Assembly (NCBI GenBank): GCA_964627845.1
Contig: CAZVKL010000002.1
Coordinates: 1 to 64,000, forward strand
Direction of reading: 5' to 3'
From: DUUI01 sp964627845
Lineage (GTDB): Bacteria > Bacillota_I > Bacilli_A > Erysipelotrichales > Erysipelotrichaceae
DNA: 64,000 nucleotides
Shown: piece by piece, positions 49,891-59,224 of the stretch
Layout: the number at the start of each line of letters is the position of its first letter
Position numbering within the stretch: the stretch's first letter is position 1
The notes under the pieces: generated by a model
The model's database searches: none
Told to the model about the DNA's origin: nothing
Seen by the model: only the letters and a program-made list of their open reading frames with translations
Program-made: the position numbers and the translations under genes

Positions 49891-50040
49891 ATGATTCAAA
49901 CTCAAATTCAAGCAATCATTTGTCTCAGACAAGTCACTTTAAGGGTTGGTGCTCACTTTTCTTTTGGCATTCTTTTTGTTTATGTAGGCATTATATCATT
50001 TCTTTCTGAAAAGTATATAAAAGTTTTCATCATTATGTAA
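49891..50040 (+). CDS. Possible small membrane peptide ORF
   Basis: 49-codon frame from ATG at 49891 to TAA at 50040. It has a hydrophobic central stretch (FSFGILFVYVGIISFL). No ribosome binding site is visible and it lies in a gap that also holds a decayed remnant; it may not be a gene. Reported because nothing else occupies the space. The rest of the 49498-50125 gap contains only the promoters noted. Confidence 0.2.
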   Translation: MIQTQIQAIICLRQVTLRVGAHFSFGILFVYVGIISFLSEKYIKVFIIM

Positions 50041-50080
50041 TTATTTACAGTGTTTTCTTGCTAAAAAAATTTAACATTTT

Positions 50081-50089
50081 TGTTATAAT
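50081..50089 (+). promoter_or_regulatory. Promoter of the AraC regulator, extended -10
   Basis: TGTTATAAT; the start of transcription is expected about 30 bases before the ATG at 50126, which has AAAGGAG. Confidence 0.55.
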
Positions 50090-50125
50090 CTGTTTAACAA
50101 CAAAATATCAAAAGAAAGGAGTTCT

Positions 50126-50950
50126 ATGATATCAACCAAAATTAACTTTGAACAATCCGATGCACTTCCTTTAGAAGTTAATCTAATGTATGTCACTGAG
50201 GCTGAATCAGGAACAAACTGGCATTCAACTCCTCATATTCACCCATTTGCTGAGATTTTTTACGTGACTAAAGGAAAAGGTCTGTTTTGGATTGAAGAAG
50301 AAACCTATCCTGTTGTCGAGAATGATATTGTTTTTATAAACTCAAACGTTAACCATACGGAGATGTTGGAAAACAACGAAGAGTTCAAATATATTGTCTT
50401 AGGTGTTTCTGGTATTAACTTTGAGAACTTCCCACAAGAAGATTTCTTAATTCATAATTATAATCAATATAAACATGAAATTTTGTATTACTTACAAACG
50501 ATTGTTAAAGAGGCGAGTCAGAAAGAAGAAAACTATCAACAAGTTGTCTTAAAATTATTAGAAATCCTATTAATCAATTTATCAAGACGGGTCCAAAATT
50601 TAGAATTATCCACCGTCCAGATTAAAAAAATCTCATTGGAATGCGCCTTTGTTCAAAAATACATTGATAAAAATTATGCCTCAAAGATTACCCTGGATTC
50701 ATTGGCTAAAATGACGCATACTTCAAAGTATTATCTGTCTCATTCTTTTAAAGAATACAGCGGTCAATCCATTATTGATTACTTAATTGATAAGCGAATT
50801 GAAGAAGCGAGTGTGCTATTAAAAACAACCAACCACCCGATTAGCGCAATTGCTCAGATGGTTGGTTATGAAACGACCTCTTATTTTAGTTCAGCGTTTA
50901 AAAATAGAATGAAGATGTCTCCACTTAATTATCGGACTAAAGGGAGTTAA
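50126..50950 (+). CDS. AraC-family transcriptional regulator with cupin sensor
   Basis: 274 residues: an N-terminal cupin-like ligand domain (HSTPHIHPFAEIFYVTKGKG, about 35-95) and a C-terminal double helix-turn-helix (ITLDSLAKMTHTSKYYLSHSFKEYSG; ISAIAQMVGYETTSYFSSAFK). It is divergent from the HexNAc salvage genes and separated from them by a decayed gap, and may regulate them or lost neighbours. The stop overlaps that of gpx (TTAA). Confidence 0.88.
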   Translation: MISTKINFEQSDALPLEVNLMYVTEAESGTNWHSTPHIHPFAEIFYVTKGKGLFWIEEETYPVVENDIVFINSNVNHTEMLENNEEFKYIVLGVSGINFENFPQEDFLIHNYNQYKHEILYYLQTIVKEASQKEENYQQVVLKLLEILLINLSRRVQNLELSTVQIKKISLECAFVQKYIDKNYASKITLDSLAKMTHTSKYYLSHSFKEYSGQSIIDYLIDKRIEEASVLLKTTNHPISAIAQMVGYETTSYFSSAFKNRMKMSPLNYRTKGS

Positions 50951-51420
50951 AGAATCTCTACGATTTTTGGTTCAATTTGTTTAGGAGTTGTTGTTGGCGC
51001 AAAGCGATTAACCACTTCTCCTTTTTTATTGACTAAAAACTTTGTAAAGTTCCATTTAATATCTTCATTAAAAAGACCTGATTGTTGTGATTTCAAGTAA
51101 GTATACAGGGGGTGTTCATTGTCACCATTGACTTCAATCTTATCAAACATTGGAAAATCCACATTATAATTGAGTGAACAAAACTCAACAATCTGTTCAA
51201 TCGCATCTGGATCTTGTTGATTAAACTGATTACATGGAAATCCTAGAACAACCAATCCTTGATCTTTGTATTGTTGATACAACGCTTGTAGGGCTTCAAA
51301 CTGTTTGGTGAAACCACAATAGCTCGCAGTATTAACAATGAGCAGCGTTTTATCTTTATAAGTAGAAAGCCTAATAACTTCTTGATCCGGCTTTCTAACT
51401 TCTATATCATAGATTGTCAT
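50947..51420 (-). CDS. gpx: Glutathione peroxidase-family thiol peroxidase
   Basis: 157 residues. Active-site Cys in NTASYCGFTKQ, Gln and Trp in LGFPCNQF and KWNFTKF complete the catalytic set; Cys rather than Sec is used. Without glutathione in most Bacillota the reductant is probably thioredoxin. It overlaps gpmI by 4 bases (ATGA) and is transcribed with it. Confidence 0.93.
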   Translation of the reverse strand: MTIYDIEVRKPDQEVIRLSTYKDKTLLIVNTASYCGFTKQFEALQALYQQYKDQGLVVLGFPCNQFNQQDPDAIEQIVEFCSLNYNVDFPMFDKIEVNGDNEHPLYTYLKSQQSGLFNEDIKWNFTKFLVNKKGEVVNRFAPTTTPKQIEPKIVEIL

Positions 51421-53006
51421 TTTTTTATTTCTTTAATAATACTTTCTTCCCAGATATCGTGTTTATTCACACCCAATAAATCCGTGACTGTCGCCGCAAC
51501 ATTTGCTAAACCAAAGTTTCCTTCTTTTAATGTGACATCACGATTATAAATAATAAATGGAACCGGATTTAAGGTATGAGAGGTTTTAGGTTGTAACACA
51601 TCGGTTTCTTTTTTCTTTTGTTGATACATTTCATCGGCATTCCCATGGTCGGCTAAGATAATGAGTGTTGCCCCTGTTTCATCGGCAACTTTTTTAATTC
51701 GACCAATCGCTAAATCAACGGCTTCAACTGAAATAACGGCGGCTTCATAATCACCAGTATGTCCTACCATATCTCCATTAGGGAAGTTTAGACGTATAAA
51801 ATCATAGTCTCCTTTTTTCATTGCATCTAAGACAATATCGGTAATTTCAGCTGATTTCATCCATGGACGTTGATCAAATGGAACATTATCTCCTTCCACT
51901 TCAATCCATGTTTCTAATTTTTCATCGACTTTTTCAGAACGGTTTCCATTCCAGAAATAGGTCACGTGACCATATTTTTGAGTTTCAGAAATCGCAAGTG
52001 TATTAAGTCCATTCTCAACAAGAGTATCCGTTAATGTATTAGTAATATGAGGTGGTTCCACTAAGAAATTCTGTGGAAGTTTTAAATCGCCATCATATTG
52101 AAGCATTCCTGCATACATGACCTCTGGTACACGGATACGATCGAATTTATCAAATGTGTCATCCCCTTCAAATGCTTTAGAGATTTCAATGGCACGATCG
52201 CCTCTAAAGTTAAAGAATACAACCGAATCACCATCGACTATTGGCGCAATCGCATGACCTTCTTTTTCAACAACCCAAGCTGGAATGTATTGGTCAGATA
52301 AACCTTCGTTTTCTTGACGATATGTTGAGATAGCTTCTGTAGCACTGCTAAATTGTCTCGCATTCCCTAAAACGTGGGTTTGCCAGCCAATATTAACCAT
52401 ATTCCAATCAGCATCATAACGATCCATCGTGACTAACATTCTTCCACCACCACTGGCGATGAAGGCATCAAATGATTCATCATTGAGTTGTGCCATATGA
52501 TTTTCTAATGCGCTAATGTATTCTAAAGCGGATGTGGCTCCTACATCACGCCCATCACTTAGAGCGTGAACAGCAACACGATTAACACCATCTTCTTTTA
52601 AGTGAGTTAACATGGCTTTTACATGGTTGATATGAGAGTGTACATTCCCATCTGATAATAAACCAATTAAGTGGAACGTGTTGTGACCTTTAACTCGTTG
52701 AGTGAGATGTTTCCAAGTCTCTGTTTTAAACATACTGCCATCGCCAATGCTTTGATTAACAAGTTTTGCTCCTTGAGCATAAATTTGTCCAGCACCTAAG
52801 GCATTATGTCCTACTTCTGAGTTACCCATATCATCATCACTTGGTAATCCCACGGCTTCTCCATGGGCTTTTAATGTGGTAAATGGACTTGTCTCCATTA
52901 ATTCTCTTAAATGAGGTAAATATGCGTTCTTAACGGCATTTCCATTGTCTTTATCACTTAGACCAACACCGTCCATAACAATTAATACTACTGGTTTCTT
53001 CTTCAT
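51417..53006 (-). CDS. gpmI: Phosphoglycerate mutase, 2,3-bisphosphoglycerate-independent
   Basis: 529 residues, Mn-dependent enzyme of glycolysis. Alkaline-phosphatase-like motifs: LIVMDGVG near the N-terminus, MGNSEVGHNALGAG with the catalytic Ser, DHGNADEM and SHTLNPVPFI. The ATG at 53006 has AAGGAG; the ORF extension of 17 codons upstream overlaps the rqcP end and has no signal. An extended -10 (TGTTAAAAT, 53029-53037) lies before it. Confidence 0.95.
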   Translation of the reverse strand: MKKKPVVLIVMDGVGLSDKDNGNAVKNAYLPHLRELMETSPFTTLKAHGEAVGLPSDDDMGNSEVGHNALGAGQIYAQGAKLVNQSIGDGSMFKTETWKHLTQRVKGHNTFHLIGLLSDGNVHSHINHVKAMLTHLKEDGVNRVAVHALSDGRDVGATSALEYISALENHMAQLNDESFDAFIASGGGRMLVTMDRYDADWNMVNIGWQTHVLGNARQFSSATEAISTYRQENEGLSDQYIPAWVVEKEGHAIAPIVDGDSVVFFNFRGDRAIEISKAFEGDDTFDKFDRIRVPEVMYAGMLQYDGDLKLPQNFLVEPPHITNTLTDTLVENGLNTLAISETQKYGHVTYFWNGNRSEKVDEKLETWIEVEGDNVPFDQRPWMKSAEITDIVLDAMKKGDYDFIRLNFPNGDMVGHTGDYEAAVISVEAVDLAIGRIKKVADETGATLIILADHGNADEMYQQKKKETDVLQPKTSHTLNPVPFIIYNRDVTLKEGNFGLANVAATVTDLLGVNKHDIWEESIIKEIKK

Positions 53007-53028
53007 TATTTCGCTCCTTAACGTCACT

Positions 53029-53037
53029 ATTTTAACA
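53029..53037 (-). promoter_or_regulatory. gpmI-gpx promoter, extended -10
   Basis: Minus-strand TGTTAAAAT about 24 bases upstream of the gpmI ATG, between rqcP and gpmI. Confidence 0.5.
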
Positions 53038-53040
53038 CTT

Positions 53041-53331
53041 TCATGAATGAGTTTCATTATCTTTCATTAAGTGATTTTGAGTTACTTTTTCACTAGATAA
53101 AATTTCATAGATGGGATTCTCACTCTTCTTCGATTGAGCCTTAATATCAAGAACTTTTATCTTTAATAGACGATTACCAAATTCAATATCAATAATATCA
53201 TCAATCTTTACTTCAGTACTTGCTTTGACCACTTTATCGTTTATTTTTAAACGACCTTGATCACCTAATTCTTTTGCGACTGTTCTTCTTTTCAATACTC
53301 TGGCCGCTTTTAAGTATTTATCAATTCGCAC
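53041..53331 (-). CDS. rqcP: RqcP, S4-domain ribosome quality-control factor
   Basis: 96 residues with an S4 RNA-binding domain (RIDKYLKAARVLKRRTVAKEL; GRLKINDKVVKASTEVKIDDII). RqcP (YlmH/YabO type) with RqcH adds alanine tails on stalled 50S subunits. It overlaps the mfd end by 11 bases. Confidence 0.9.
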   Translation of the reverse strand: MRIDKYLKAARVLKRRTVAKELGDQGRLKINDKVVKASTEVKIDDIIDIEFGNRLLKIKVLDIKAQSKKSENPIYEILSSEKVTQNHLMKDNETHS

Positions 53332-56300
53332 GACTGACCTCCTTGCTCTTAATTTTTCTCAGCAACTCTATCATGTCATAGAGGGCTGTTCTTGATTTTG
53401 GGATGCTTAATGTAATTTTATTCTTTAAATATTTAAGCTTAATTGTGTTGTTAATATGGCTGACCACTTCAAAGAGTTTAATACCATCCACTTGTTGAGA
53501 AAAGGCCTCACTTAAGACAATTTCATATTGTCGTGGTCGGTCTCTAAAGTCTTCGACATGGTCTTCATTTAAGAATAATTCCAACTGTTTCTTCTCTAAT
53601 AGAAGAAGGATTGCTTTTGAGAACTGACCATAACGATCGGCTGTCTCTTGATAAAACTGTTCTAGTTGGTTTAAATTCTTAATCTTATCGATTCTTTGAT
53701 ATAAATCAATCTTCAGACCAGAATCCATCGTGTATTCATCCGGAATGTACCCATCGACGTTTAAGTTTAGTACGGTCTCTTTTGGTGGGACAACCTGATG
53801 ATTTTGTTTCTCATCTAATGCTTCTTGTAGTAATTCAATGTATAAATCCATTCCGACCGTATCGATAAACCCTGATTGATTCCCTCCTAAGATTTCACCA
53901 GCTCCTCGAATCGTTAAATCTCTCATCGCAATTTTATAACCAGAACCTAATTGCGTAAATTCTTTAATTGCTTCTAATCGTTTTGTCGCAATTTCAGAAA
54001 GTTGTTTTCGTGGATTCACCAATAAATAGGCATAGGCTGGTCGATCTGATCGTCCAACTCGTCCTTTAATTTGGTAAAGCTGACTTAAACCAAATCGATC
54101 GGCTTGATCAATAATCATTGTGTTGGCATTAGGAATATCAATTCCGGTTTCAACAATGGTTGTACAGACTAAAATTTGAATCGCATTGTTATTGAAATCG
54201 ACCATTACTTGTTCAATTTCAGCTCGATGCATCTTCCCATGGGCGACTCCCACCTTATAGTCAGGAAATTGTTGTTGGAGTCGATATGCGACAGAGAAAA
54301 TATTCGTGGTGTTGTTATAAAGATAAAAAACTTGGCCTTGTCGGCTCATTTCTTTTTCAATCAAATCCGTGATTAATTTTTCGCTCTTTTCAACCACATG
54401 GGTCATAACTGGTAATCTGTTTTTTGGGGGAGTATTCAGTTGTGAGAGGGAACGAAGTCCAACCAGAGACATTTGAAGTGTTCTAGGAATTGGTGTCGCG
54501 GATAACGATAACACATCGATGTTTGTTTTTAATTGTTTAATTCGTTCTTTTTGAGCAACCCCAAAGCGTTGTTCTTCATCGATAATTAAGAACCCTAAAT
54601 CATGATACTTAACATCCTTACTTAAAACCCGGTGGGTTCCAATCAAGATATCTATCTTTCCACTTTGAACATCTTTTAAAATTTCTTTCTGATGGCTTGG
54701 CTCAACAAATCGATTTAATAACGCAATATTGACAGGGTAGTTTCTAAATCGCTCTTTAAAGGTTCGATAATGTTGCTGTGAGAGAACCGTTGTAGGACAT
54801 AAGAACACAACTTGTTTATTGTCGATGACGGCCTTAAAAGCCCCTCGAATAGCTACTTCTGTCTTTCCAAATCCAACATCACCGCATAATAATCGATCCA
54901 TTGGTAAATCGGATTCCATGTCGGCTTTCATTTCTTTGATGGCTATTTCTTGATCTCGAGTCAGTTCATATTCAAACTCTTGTTCAAACTCTTGTAACAA
55001 TTCACTGTCTTTACTAAACGCGAAGCCCTTGGCATTTTTTCTTTCTTGATAGAGTTGAATTAATTTATCGGCAATATCATTAACACTATTTTTGATGCGA
55101 TCTTTCGTTTTTGCCCACGCGCTACTTCCCAGTTTAGAGAGTTTAACATGAACACCTTCCGATGAGATAAACTTTCTAACGAGTTTAAACTGTTCTAATG
55201 GGACTAAAAGCACATCGTTATTTTGATAGGCAATATGTAAGAAATCTTTGTGATGATTGTCCACTTCTTTTGTTTCTAAGCCCAAATATCGACCTATGCC
55301 ATAGTTTCGATGAACAACATAGTCACCTACTTTGATATCGGCAATGCCCGTTAAACTTTGTGCTGATTTAAATTGATGGTCATAACGACTACGTTTTTGA
55401 ATTGTATTAAATAATTCAAAGGATGAATAGACATAGATTTCATCGTTGATAACAAACCCACGATTCAGTGGATGTAGTTGTATGTTTAGTCCATTGACTA
55501 ACTTGTTTGATGTAATCATGGTATAAGGAAGATTGTTCTTAGTTAAGACGTCCATTAATTCTTCAATTTCTTTATGAGTGACGCTTAAAACAACCTTCTT
55601 ATCTAAGGCTATTTTCGAAATGCTTTGAAGATGTTCTTGGAGTTGTAGTTGAGGATGAAAAATTTCATAGATTGGGAGTTTATAACTCTCTTTTTTAGAT
55701 TGGAATTGATCGAAAATAACAGGTTGATGTTGTTGCATCACGCTTTCAAAAGGAACAAATTGATCAAAGATACTCAGTCGATTGTCTTCTTCTATTTCTT
55801 CTTGTTGAAATTCGACTGATTCATTGATGAAGAATTTATTGGCTCGCTCAATACTTTGAAGGTTCGATAAAATAAGGATTGCATGTGAGAAGTAATCAAT
55901 TAAGGTGTTCTTATTTGAGGCCAATGAGAAGTATTGATAATGTTGTGGACTATAGAATCCTGCTAAAAACTGATCTAATTCAGTGAAGACTTTCAAACTT
56001 AATTCTTCTTGTTTCAAATCAACAAGTTTATCTACTTTTTCTTTCACTTCTTCTTTTTGTGTTTCATTTAATAGTTGGTCGCTCGCCACAAATAAGGTGA
56101 CTTCTTCCAAGGTTTGTCTTGTTTTTTGAGTTTCTATATCAAAGAAACGAATGCTTTCGATGATATCATCAAAGAATTCGATTCTTACCGGGGAATCATG
56201 TTGGATGGAGTAAACATCGATGATTCCACCTCTTTGAGCGAATGTAAGTACTTGTTCAACGACTGGTACTCTTTTATATCCTAATGAGATAAGTTGTTTC

Positions 56301-56737
56301 CCTAAAGTTTCTAAGTTGATGACATCATCCACTTTGATGGTCATGGTAGAATCACTCATTAATTGTTTGAGTGGTAAATAACGTAAAAAAGAAGCCGACG
56401 AAGTAATGAGTACATCGACTGGCTCGAATAGTAATTGATACAATGCTTTTAGGCGAGCTTGAAACCCTTCTGGTGAACTGGCAATGGCTTCAATTCGTAT
56501 TGATTCTTCGTGTTCAAAGCGAACAATCTTTAAACTTGGATCTAAAAATTGGAGTGTTGTCTGTATCTTTTCTGACTGAATTGGATTTTCTTTAATGAGT
56601 AAAATAGGTTGTTGGTTTGATTGATGCGAAGCTAAGATTAAACTAGCCTCTTGAATGAGGCTAACATTTGAAAATCCATAGTCACTTTGAGTGAGTGCAT
56701 CTGAATATTGTTGTAAATACTGATAAAACCACTTCAT
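53321..56737 (-). CDS. mfd: Transcription-repair coupling factor Mfd
   Basis: 1138 residues, close to the normal length. UvrB-like N-terminal module, the RNA-polymerase interacting domain (VGDYVVHRNYGIGRYLGLE), translocase with Walker A GDVGFGKTEVA, DEEQRFGV (DEEx box) and the C-terminal TRCF domain. It strips stalled RNA polymerase and recruits UvrA. It overlaps pth by 4 bases. Confidence 0.96.
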   Translation of the reverse strand: MKWFYQYLQQYSDALTQSDYGFSNVSLIQEASLILASHQSNQQPILLIKENPIQSEKIQTTLQFLDPSLKIVRFEHEESIRIEAIASSPEGFQARLKALYQLLFEPVDVLITSSASFLRYLPLKQLMSDSTMTIKVDDVINLETLGKQLISLGYKRVPVVEQVLTFAQRGGIIDVYSIQHDSPVRIEFFDDIIESIRFFDIETQKTRQTLEEVTLFVASDQLLNETQKEEVKEKVDKLVDLKQEELSLKVFTELDQFLAGFYSPQHYQYFSLASNKNTLIDYFSHAILILSNLQSIERANKFFINESVEFQQEEIEEDNRLSIFDQFVPFESVMQQHQPVIFDQFQSKKESYKLPIYEIFHPQLQLQEHLQSISKIALDKKVVLSVTHKEIEELMDVLTKNNLPYTMITSNKLVNGLNIQLHPLNRGFVINDEIYVYSSFELFNTIQKRSRYDHQFKSAQSLTGIADIKVGDYVVHRNYGIGRYLGLETKEVDNHHKDFLHIAYQNNDVLLVPLEQFKLVRKFISSEGVHVKLSKLGSSAWAKTKDRIKNSVNDIADKLIQLYQERKNAKGFAFSKDSELLQEFEQEFEYELTRDQEIAIKEMKADMESDLPMDRLLCGDVGFGKTEVAIRGAFKAVIDNKQVVFLCPTTVLSQQHYRTFKERFRNYPVNIALLNRFVEPSHQKEILKDVQSGKIDILIGTHRVLSKDVKYHDLGFLIIDEEQRFGVAQKERIKQLKTNIDVLSLSATPIPRTLQMSLVGLRSLSQLNTPPKNRLPVMTHVVEKSEKLITDLIEKEMSRQGQVFYLYNNTTNIFSVAYRLQQQFPDYKVGVAHGKMHRAEIEQVMVDFNNNAIQILVCTTIVETGIDIPNANTMIIDQADRFGLSQLYQIKGRVGRSDRPAYAYLLVNPRKQLSEIATKRLEAIKEFTQLGSGYKIAMRDLTIRGAGEILGGNQSGFIDTVGMDLYIELLQEALDEKQNHQVVPPKETVLNLNVDGYIPDEYTMDSGLKIDLYQRIDKIKNLNQLEQFYQETADRYGQFSKAILLLLEKKQLELFLNEDHVEDFRDRPRQYEIVLSEAFSQQVDGIKLFEVVSHINNTIKLKYLKNKITLSIPKSRTALYDMIELLRKIKSKEVSRAN

Positions 56738-57303
56738 ATTTGAAGATCTCCATTAAATTGGTTCATTGTTTGTTGAATATCTGAATTAATCCAGACAATG
56801 ATTCCCTCTTTGGCATGTTGTAAACTTTTTTGATAAAGTGCACGATTTTCTTTTTCCACTTTACCTAACACATAATCAGCGGTTGGAATTAATTTATCGT
56901 TTCCAATTCCTATTTTACAGCGATTAAACTCTTTTGTTGAGAGATGTTTGATGATGTCTCTGACACCACGTTGTCCTGCGTCACTTCCATTAGGTCTGAA
57001 GCGGACTTTCCCAACGGGTAAGTCTAGATCATCACTCACAACGATTAAATCATTATTCTCTATTTTATAGTAGTTTAATAAAGAAATCACTGCATGACCT
57101 GATAAGTTCATAAAGGTTTGGGGTTTGACTAAAAGAATATCCTGTCCTTGATATTTAAATTTTGTATAATGGGCGTTAAACTTTTTTGTGTCTAAGCTTA
57201 CACCAAAAAAAGCACATAACTCATCGATGACTAAAAAACCGGTGTTATGTCTTGTTTTTAGATACTGTTTTCCTGGATTTCCTAATCCGACGATACATTT
57301 CAT
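56734..57303 (-). CDS. pth: Peptidyl-tRNA hydrolase
   Basis: 189 residues. It frees tRNA from dropped-off peptidyl-tRNA. Catalytic region: GLGNPGKQYLKTRHNTGF (His20 equivalent), LVKPQTFMNLSGHAV (Asn), DDLDLPVGKVRFRPNGSDAGQRGVRDI. No ribosome binding site is seen; TAAAAT ends eight bases before the ATG, so a leaderless or nearly leaderless mRNA is possible. It is the first gene of pth-mfd-rqcP. Confidence 0.96.
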   Translation of the reverse strand: MKCIVGLGNPGKQYLKTRHNTGFLVIDELCAFFGVSLDTKKFNAHYTKFKYQGQDILLVKPQTFMNLSGHAVISLLNYYKIENNDLIVVSDDLDLPVGKVRFRPNGSDAGQRGVRDIIKHLSTKEFNRCKIGIGNDKLIPTADYVLGKVEKENRALYQKSLQHAKEGIIVWINSDIQQTMNQFNGDLQI

Positions 57304-57311
57304 ATGACTCT

Positions 57312-57317
57312 ATTTTA
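57312..57317 (-). promoter_or_regulatory. pth promoter, -10 close to the start codon
   Basis: Minus-strand TAAAAT with only eight bases to the pth ATG; no Shine-Dalgarno sequence in between. Confidence 0.42.
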
Positions 57318-57334
57318 CACTAATTGGTACAGTA

Positions 57335-57366
57335 TTAAAAATAGTATCCCTTATGAGATACTATTT
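57335..57366 (-). terminator. Terminator of rpmH-rnpA-yidC-jag
   Basis: Minus-strand stem AAATAGTATC/GATACTATTT, loop TCATAAGG, followed by TTTTTAAT. It begins at the jag stop codon. Confidence 0.85.
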
Positions 57367-57981
57367 AGATTTGTTTTGTTTTTGATATTTGATGACTAAA
57401 CGTCTGTTGCGACCTTCACCAACACTTTCAGTCTTAATATTACTGAAACGAGTTAGTTCTTGATGAACTGCTTTTCTTTCATCGTTAGGCATTGGGTCTA
57501 ACGTTGCATCAATTTTGGAACGTTGAACATTTTTAGCAATTCGCTTCGCCATATTTCTAACTTTTGAATAACGATCTTGTTTATAGTTATTAATGTCGAT
57601 TAATGTGTTAAAACGACCTTTGAATGTTGCGTTTGTGGCTGCTCTAAGAACTTGGTTAAGACCTTGAAGGCTTTGTCCACCTCGTCCAATTAAAATCGCA
57701 TTGTTTTGAGCGTCTAAATCCACTAAATATTGATTTTCAATAATGCTCACTTGAATACTGGCTTCCATATTTAGATTACTGAAATATTGAATTAAGTAAT
57801 CTTCAATGAATTCTGCGACATCATCGCTAGCATAGACTTGTGCAGTGACAGATGAACCAAAACCTAGGAATCCAGATTTTTCTTCTGTCACAAAATAAGT
57901 TAATTCGTCAGTTGTAATGCCTTTTTCTGTGGCAACATTGTTTAATAAATCATCTAATGTTTTTGCTGTATAGGTTTTCAT
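57361..57981 (-). CDS. jag: KhpB/Jag RNA-binding protein
   Basis: 206 residues: Jag-N domain (about 1-50), KH domain (IGRGGQSLQGLNQVLRAATN) and R3H domain (VHQELTRFSNIKTESVGEG). KhpB (with KhpA) binds mRNA and sRNA and controls cell length and division in Bacillota. It is the usual gene after yidC, overlapping it by 4 bases. Confidence 0.93.
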   Translation of the reverse strand: MKTYTAKTLDDLLNNVATEKGITTDELTYFVTEEKSGFLGFGSSVTAQVYASDDVAEFIEDYLIQYFSNLNMEASIQVSIIENQYLVDLDAQNNAILIGRGGQSLQGLNQVLRAATNATFKGRFNTLIDINNYKQDRYSKVRNMAKRIAKNVQRSKIDATLDPMPNDERKAVHQELTRFSNIKTESVGEGRNRRLVIKYQKQNKSK

Positions 57982-58838
57982 GTATCGAGTGCTCCTGTTT
58001 TACTCATATAGTTGTTGGTATATAAGGTTTGAGCAATTTGAATTCCATTTGAAATAATTAAGTAAATACTCATGGCTGATGAGAGTGTTAATCCAATATA
58101 TGCCATTAAACCAACCATAAAGTACATCATGCCTTTACCTTGTTGTGGTGTTTGTCTTTGGTTTGGATAACGTTTAGCTTTTTTCTTCGCTAAGTATTGA
58201 GGGAGTAAGACTGCCCCCGCATTAACTAAAACGACTAAACCAAAGATAATAAAATAGAATAGATTTCCTTCTGCCATACCTTGTTGTGGCGAAGTAAATA
58301 AACTATTTCCTAAGAATTCTCCATTAAGCACTGATTCGGCTCTGTTAACTGATGACCATAACGCCATAATGACTGGTAATTGTAATAATGTAGGTAAGAA
58401 CATCTTACTCATTTGAATGCCATGTTTCTTTTGAAGGTTTTGTTGTTCAGTAAACATTTGCATTCGCGATTGTTGATCATCTCGACCTTTATATTTCTCT
58501 TGAATAGCATTGAGTTTAGGTTGAATCATTTGCATCTTCTGAGACATAATTTGAGATTGAAGTGTTTGTTTGAAAGTTGCCAATCTCACTAAGACCGTAA
58601 TAATAATGATTGCGACGACAACTCCCGCATATTGAGAGAAGAAGTTGATAAGTTGTGATAATGGCCAAACGATGAAGGACTCAAAAATTCCTTCATAACT
58701 CCAACTATCGCCAAGTCGAATGACGTTTTCTTCGATTATATTTCCGGATGCATCTCTAACTTGTTTACATGATGTCAGAAATAATATTAGGAAGGATGGA
58801 AGCAGTAACTTCCATTTTGCTGATTTGTTTTTAAACAT
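57978..58838 (-). CDS. yidC: Membrane protein insertase YidC
   Basis: 286 residues. The signal peptide ends in the lipobox LTSC (lipoprotein form, as in Bacillota), then about five membrane segments with the hydrophilic-groove helix (AGVVVAIIIITVLVRLATF). It inserts membrane proteins alone or with SecYEG. It overlaps rnpA by 8 bases. Only one yidC is in the window. Confidence 0.95.
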   Translation of the reverse strand: MFKNKSAKWKLLLPSFLILFLTSCKQVRDASGNIIEENVIRLGDSWSYEGIFESFIVWPLSQLINFFSQYAGVVVAIIIITVLVRLATFKQTLQSQIMSQKMQMIQPKLNAIQEKYKGRDDQQSRMQMFTEQQNLQKKHGIQMSKMFLPTLLQLPVIMALWSSVNRAESVLNGEFLGNSLFTSPQQGMAEGNLFYFIIFGLVVLVNAGAVLLPQYLAKKKAKRYPNQRQTPQQGKGMMYFMVGLMAYIGLTLSSAMSIYLIISNGIQIAQTLYTNNYMSKTGALDT

Positions 58839-59184
58839 TAATATCTCCTGTATTGAACTCGTTGTTCAGTTTATTGACTAGTTTTTGTAGAGTTTCTTTA
58901 TTTTCTTCAAAGGTGAACTCTAAATACTTTGATCGAACCATAATAATCATATCGTAGGCTTCTTCAAAGTTTAACACCTCTTGGCACATCATTCTGATTT
59001 GTCTTTTAATCTTATTTCGTATAACAGCTTTCCCGATTTTCTTTGAGACTGTTATGCCAACCCTCGCATATCGTTCTTGTTTTGGTTGGTAATAAATGAC
59101 CATGCTGGGTGCTTTTGTAAATCGTCTTTGCTTCAGAATTTTTTGAAATTCTTCATTTTTGTGAATTCTAAATTGTTTCTTCAT
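58831..59184 (-). CDS. rnpA: Ribonuclease P protein component
   Basis: 117 residues, basic, with the RNR motif (AVIRNKIKRQIR) that binds M1 RNA. It matures tRNA 5' ends. The ATG is not preceded by a recognisable ribosome binding site, but a hairpin attenuator sits between rpmH and rnpA, so its expression may be low or coupled to readthrough from rpmH. Confidence 0.96.
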   Translation of the reverse strand: MKKQFRIHKNEEFQKILKQRRFTKAPSMVIYYQPKQERYARVGITVSKKIGKAVIRNKIKRQIRMMCQEVLNFEEAYDMIIMVRSKYLEFTFEENKETLQKLVNKLNNEFNTGDINV

Positions 59185-59197
59185 CGTTGTTCATTAG

Positions 59198-59224
59198 AAA
59201 AAAGCCACCTTGTGGTAGCTTTTA
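59198..59224 (-). terminator. Attenuating hairpin between rpmH and rnpA
   Basis: Minus-strand stem AAAAGCTACC/GGTGGCTTTT (ten pairs with one G-T), loop ACAA, then TTTTTTC. It overlaps the rpmH stop codon and precedes rnpA. It probably lets most transcripts end after the abundant L34 mRNA. Confidence 0.72.

Noticed and set aside
49498..50125. tRNA or structured RNA gene in the largest non-oriC gap
   Set aside because: No T-loop GGTTCRANTCC or compatible acceptor stem was found; the gap contains a promoter, coding-like remnants and AT-rich DNA.
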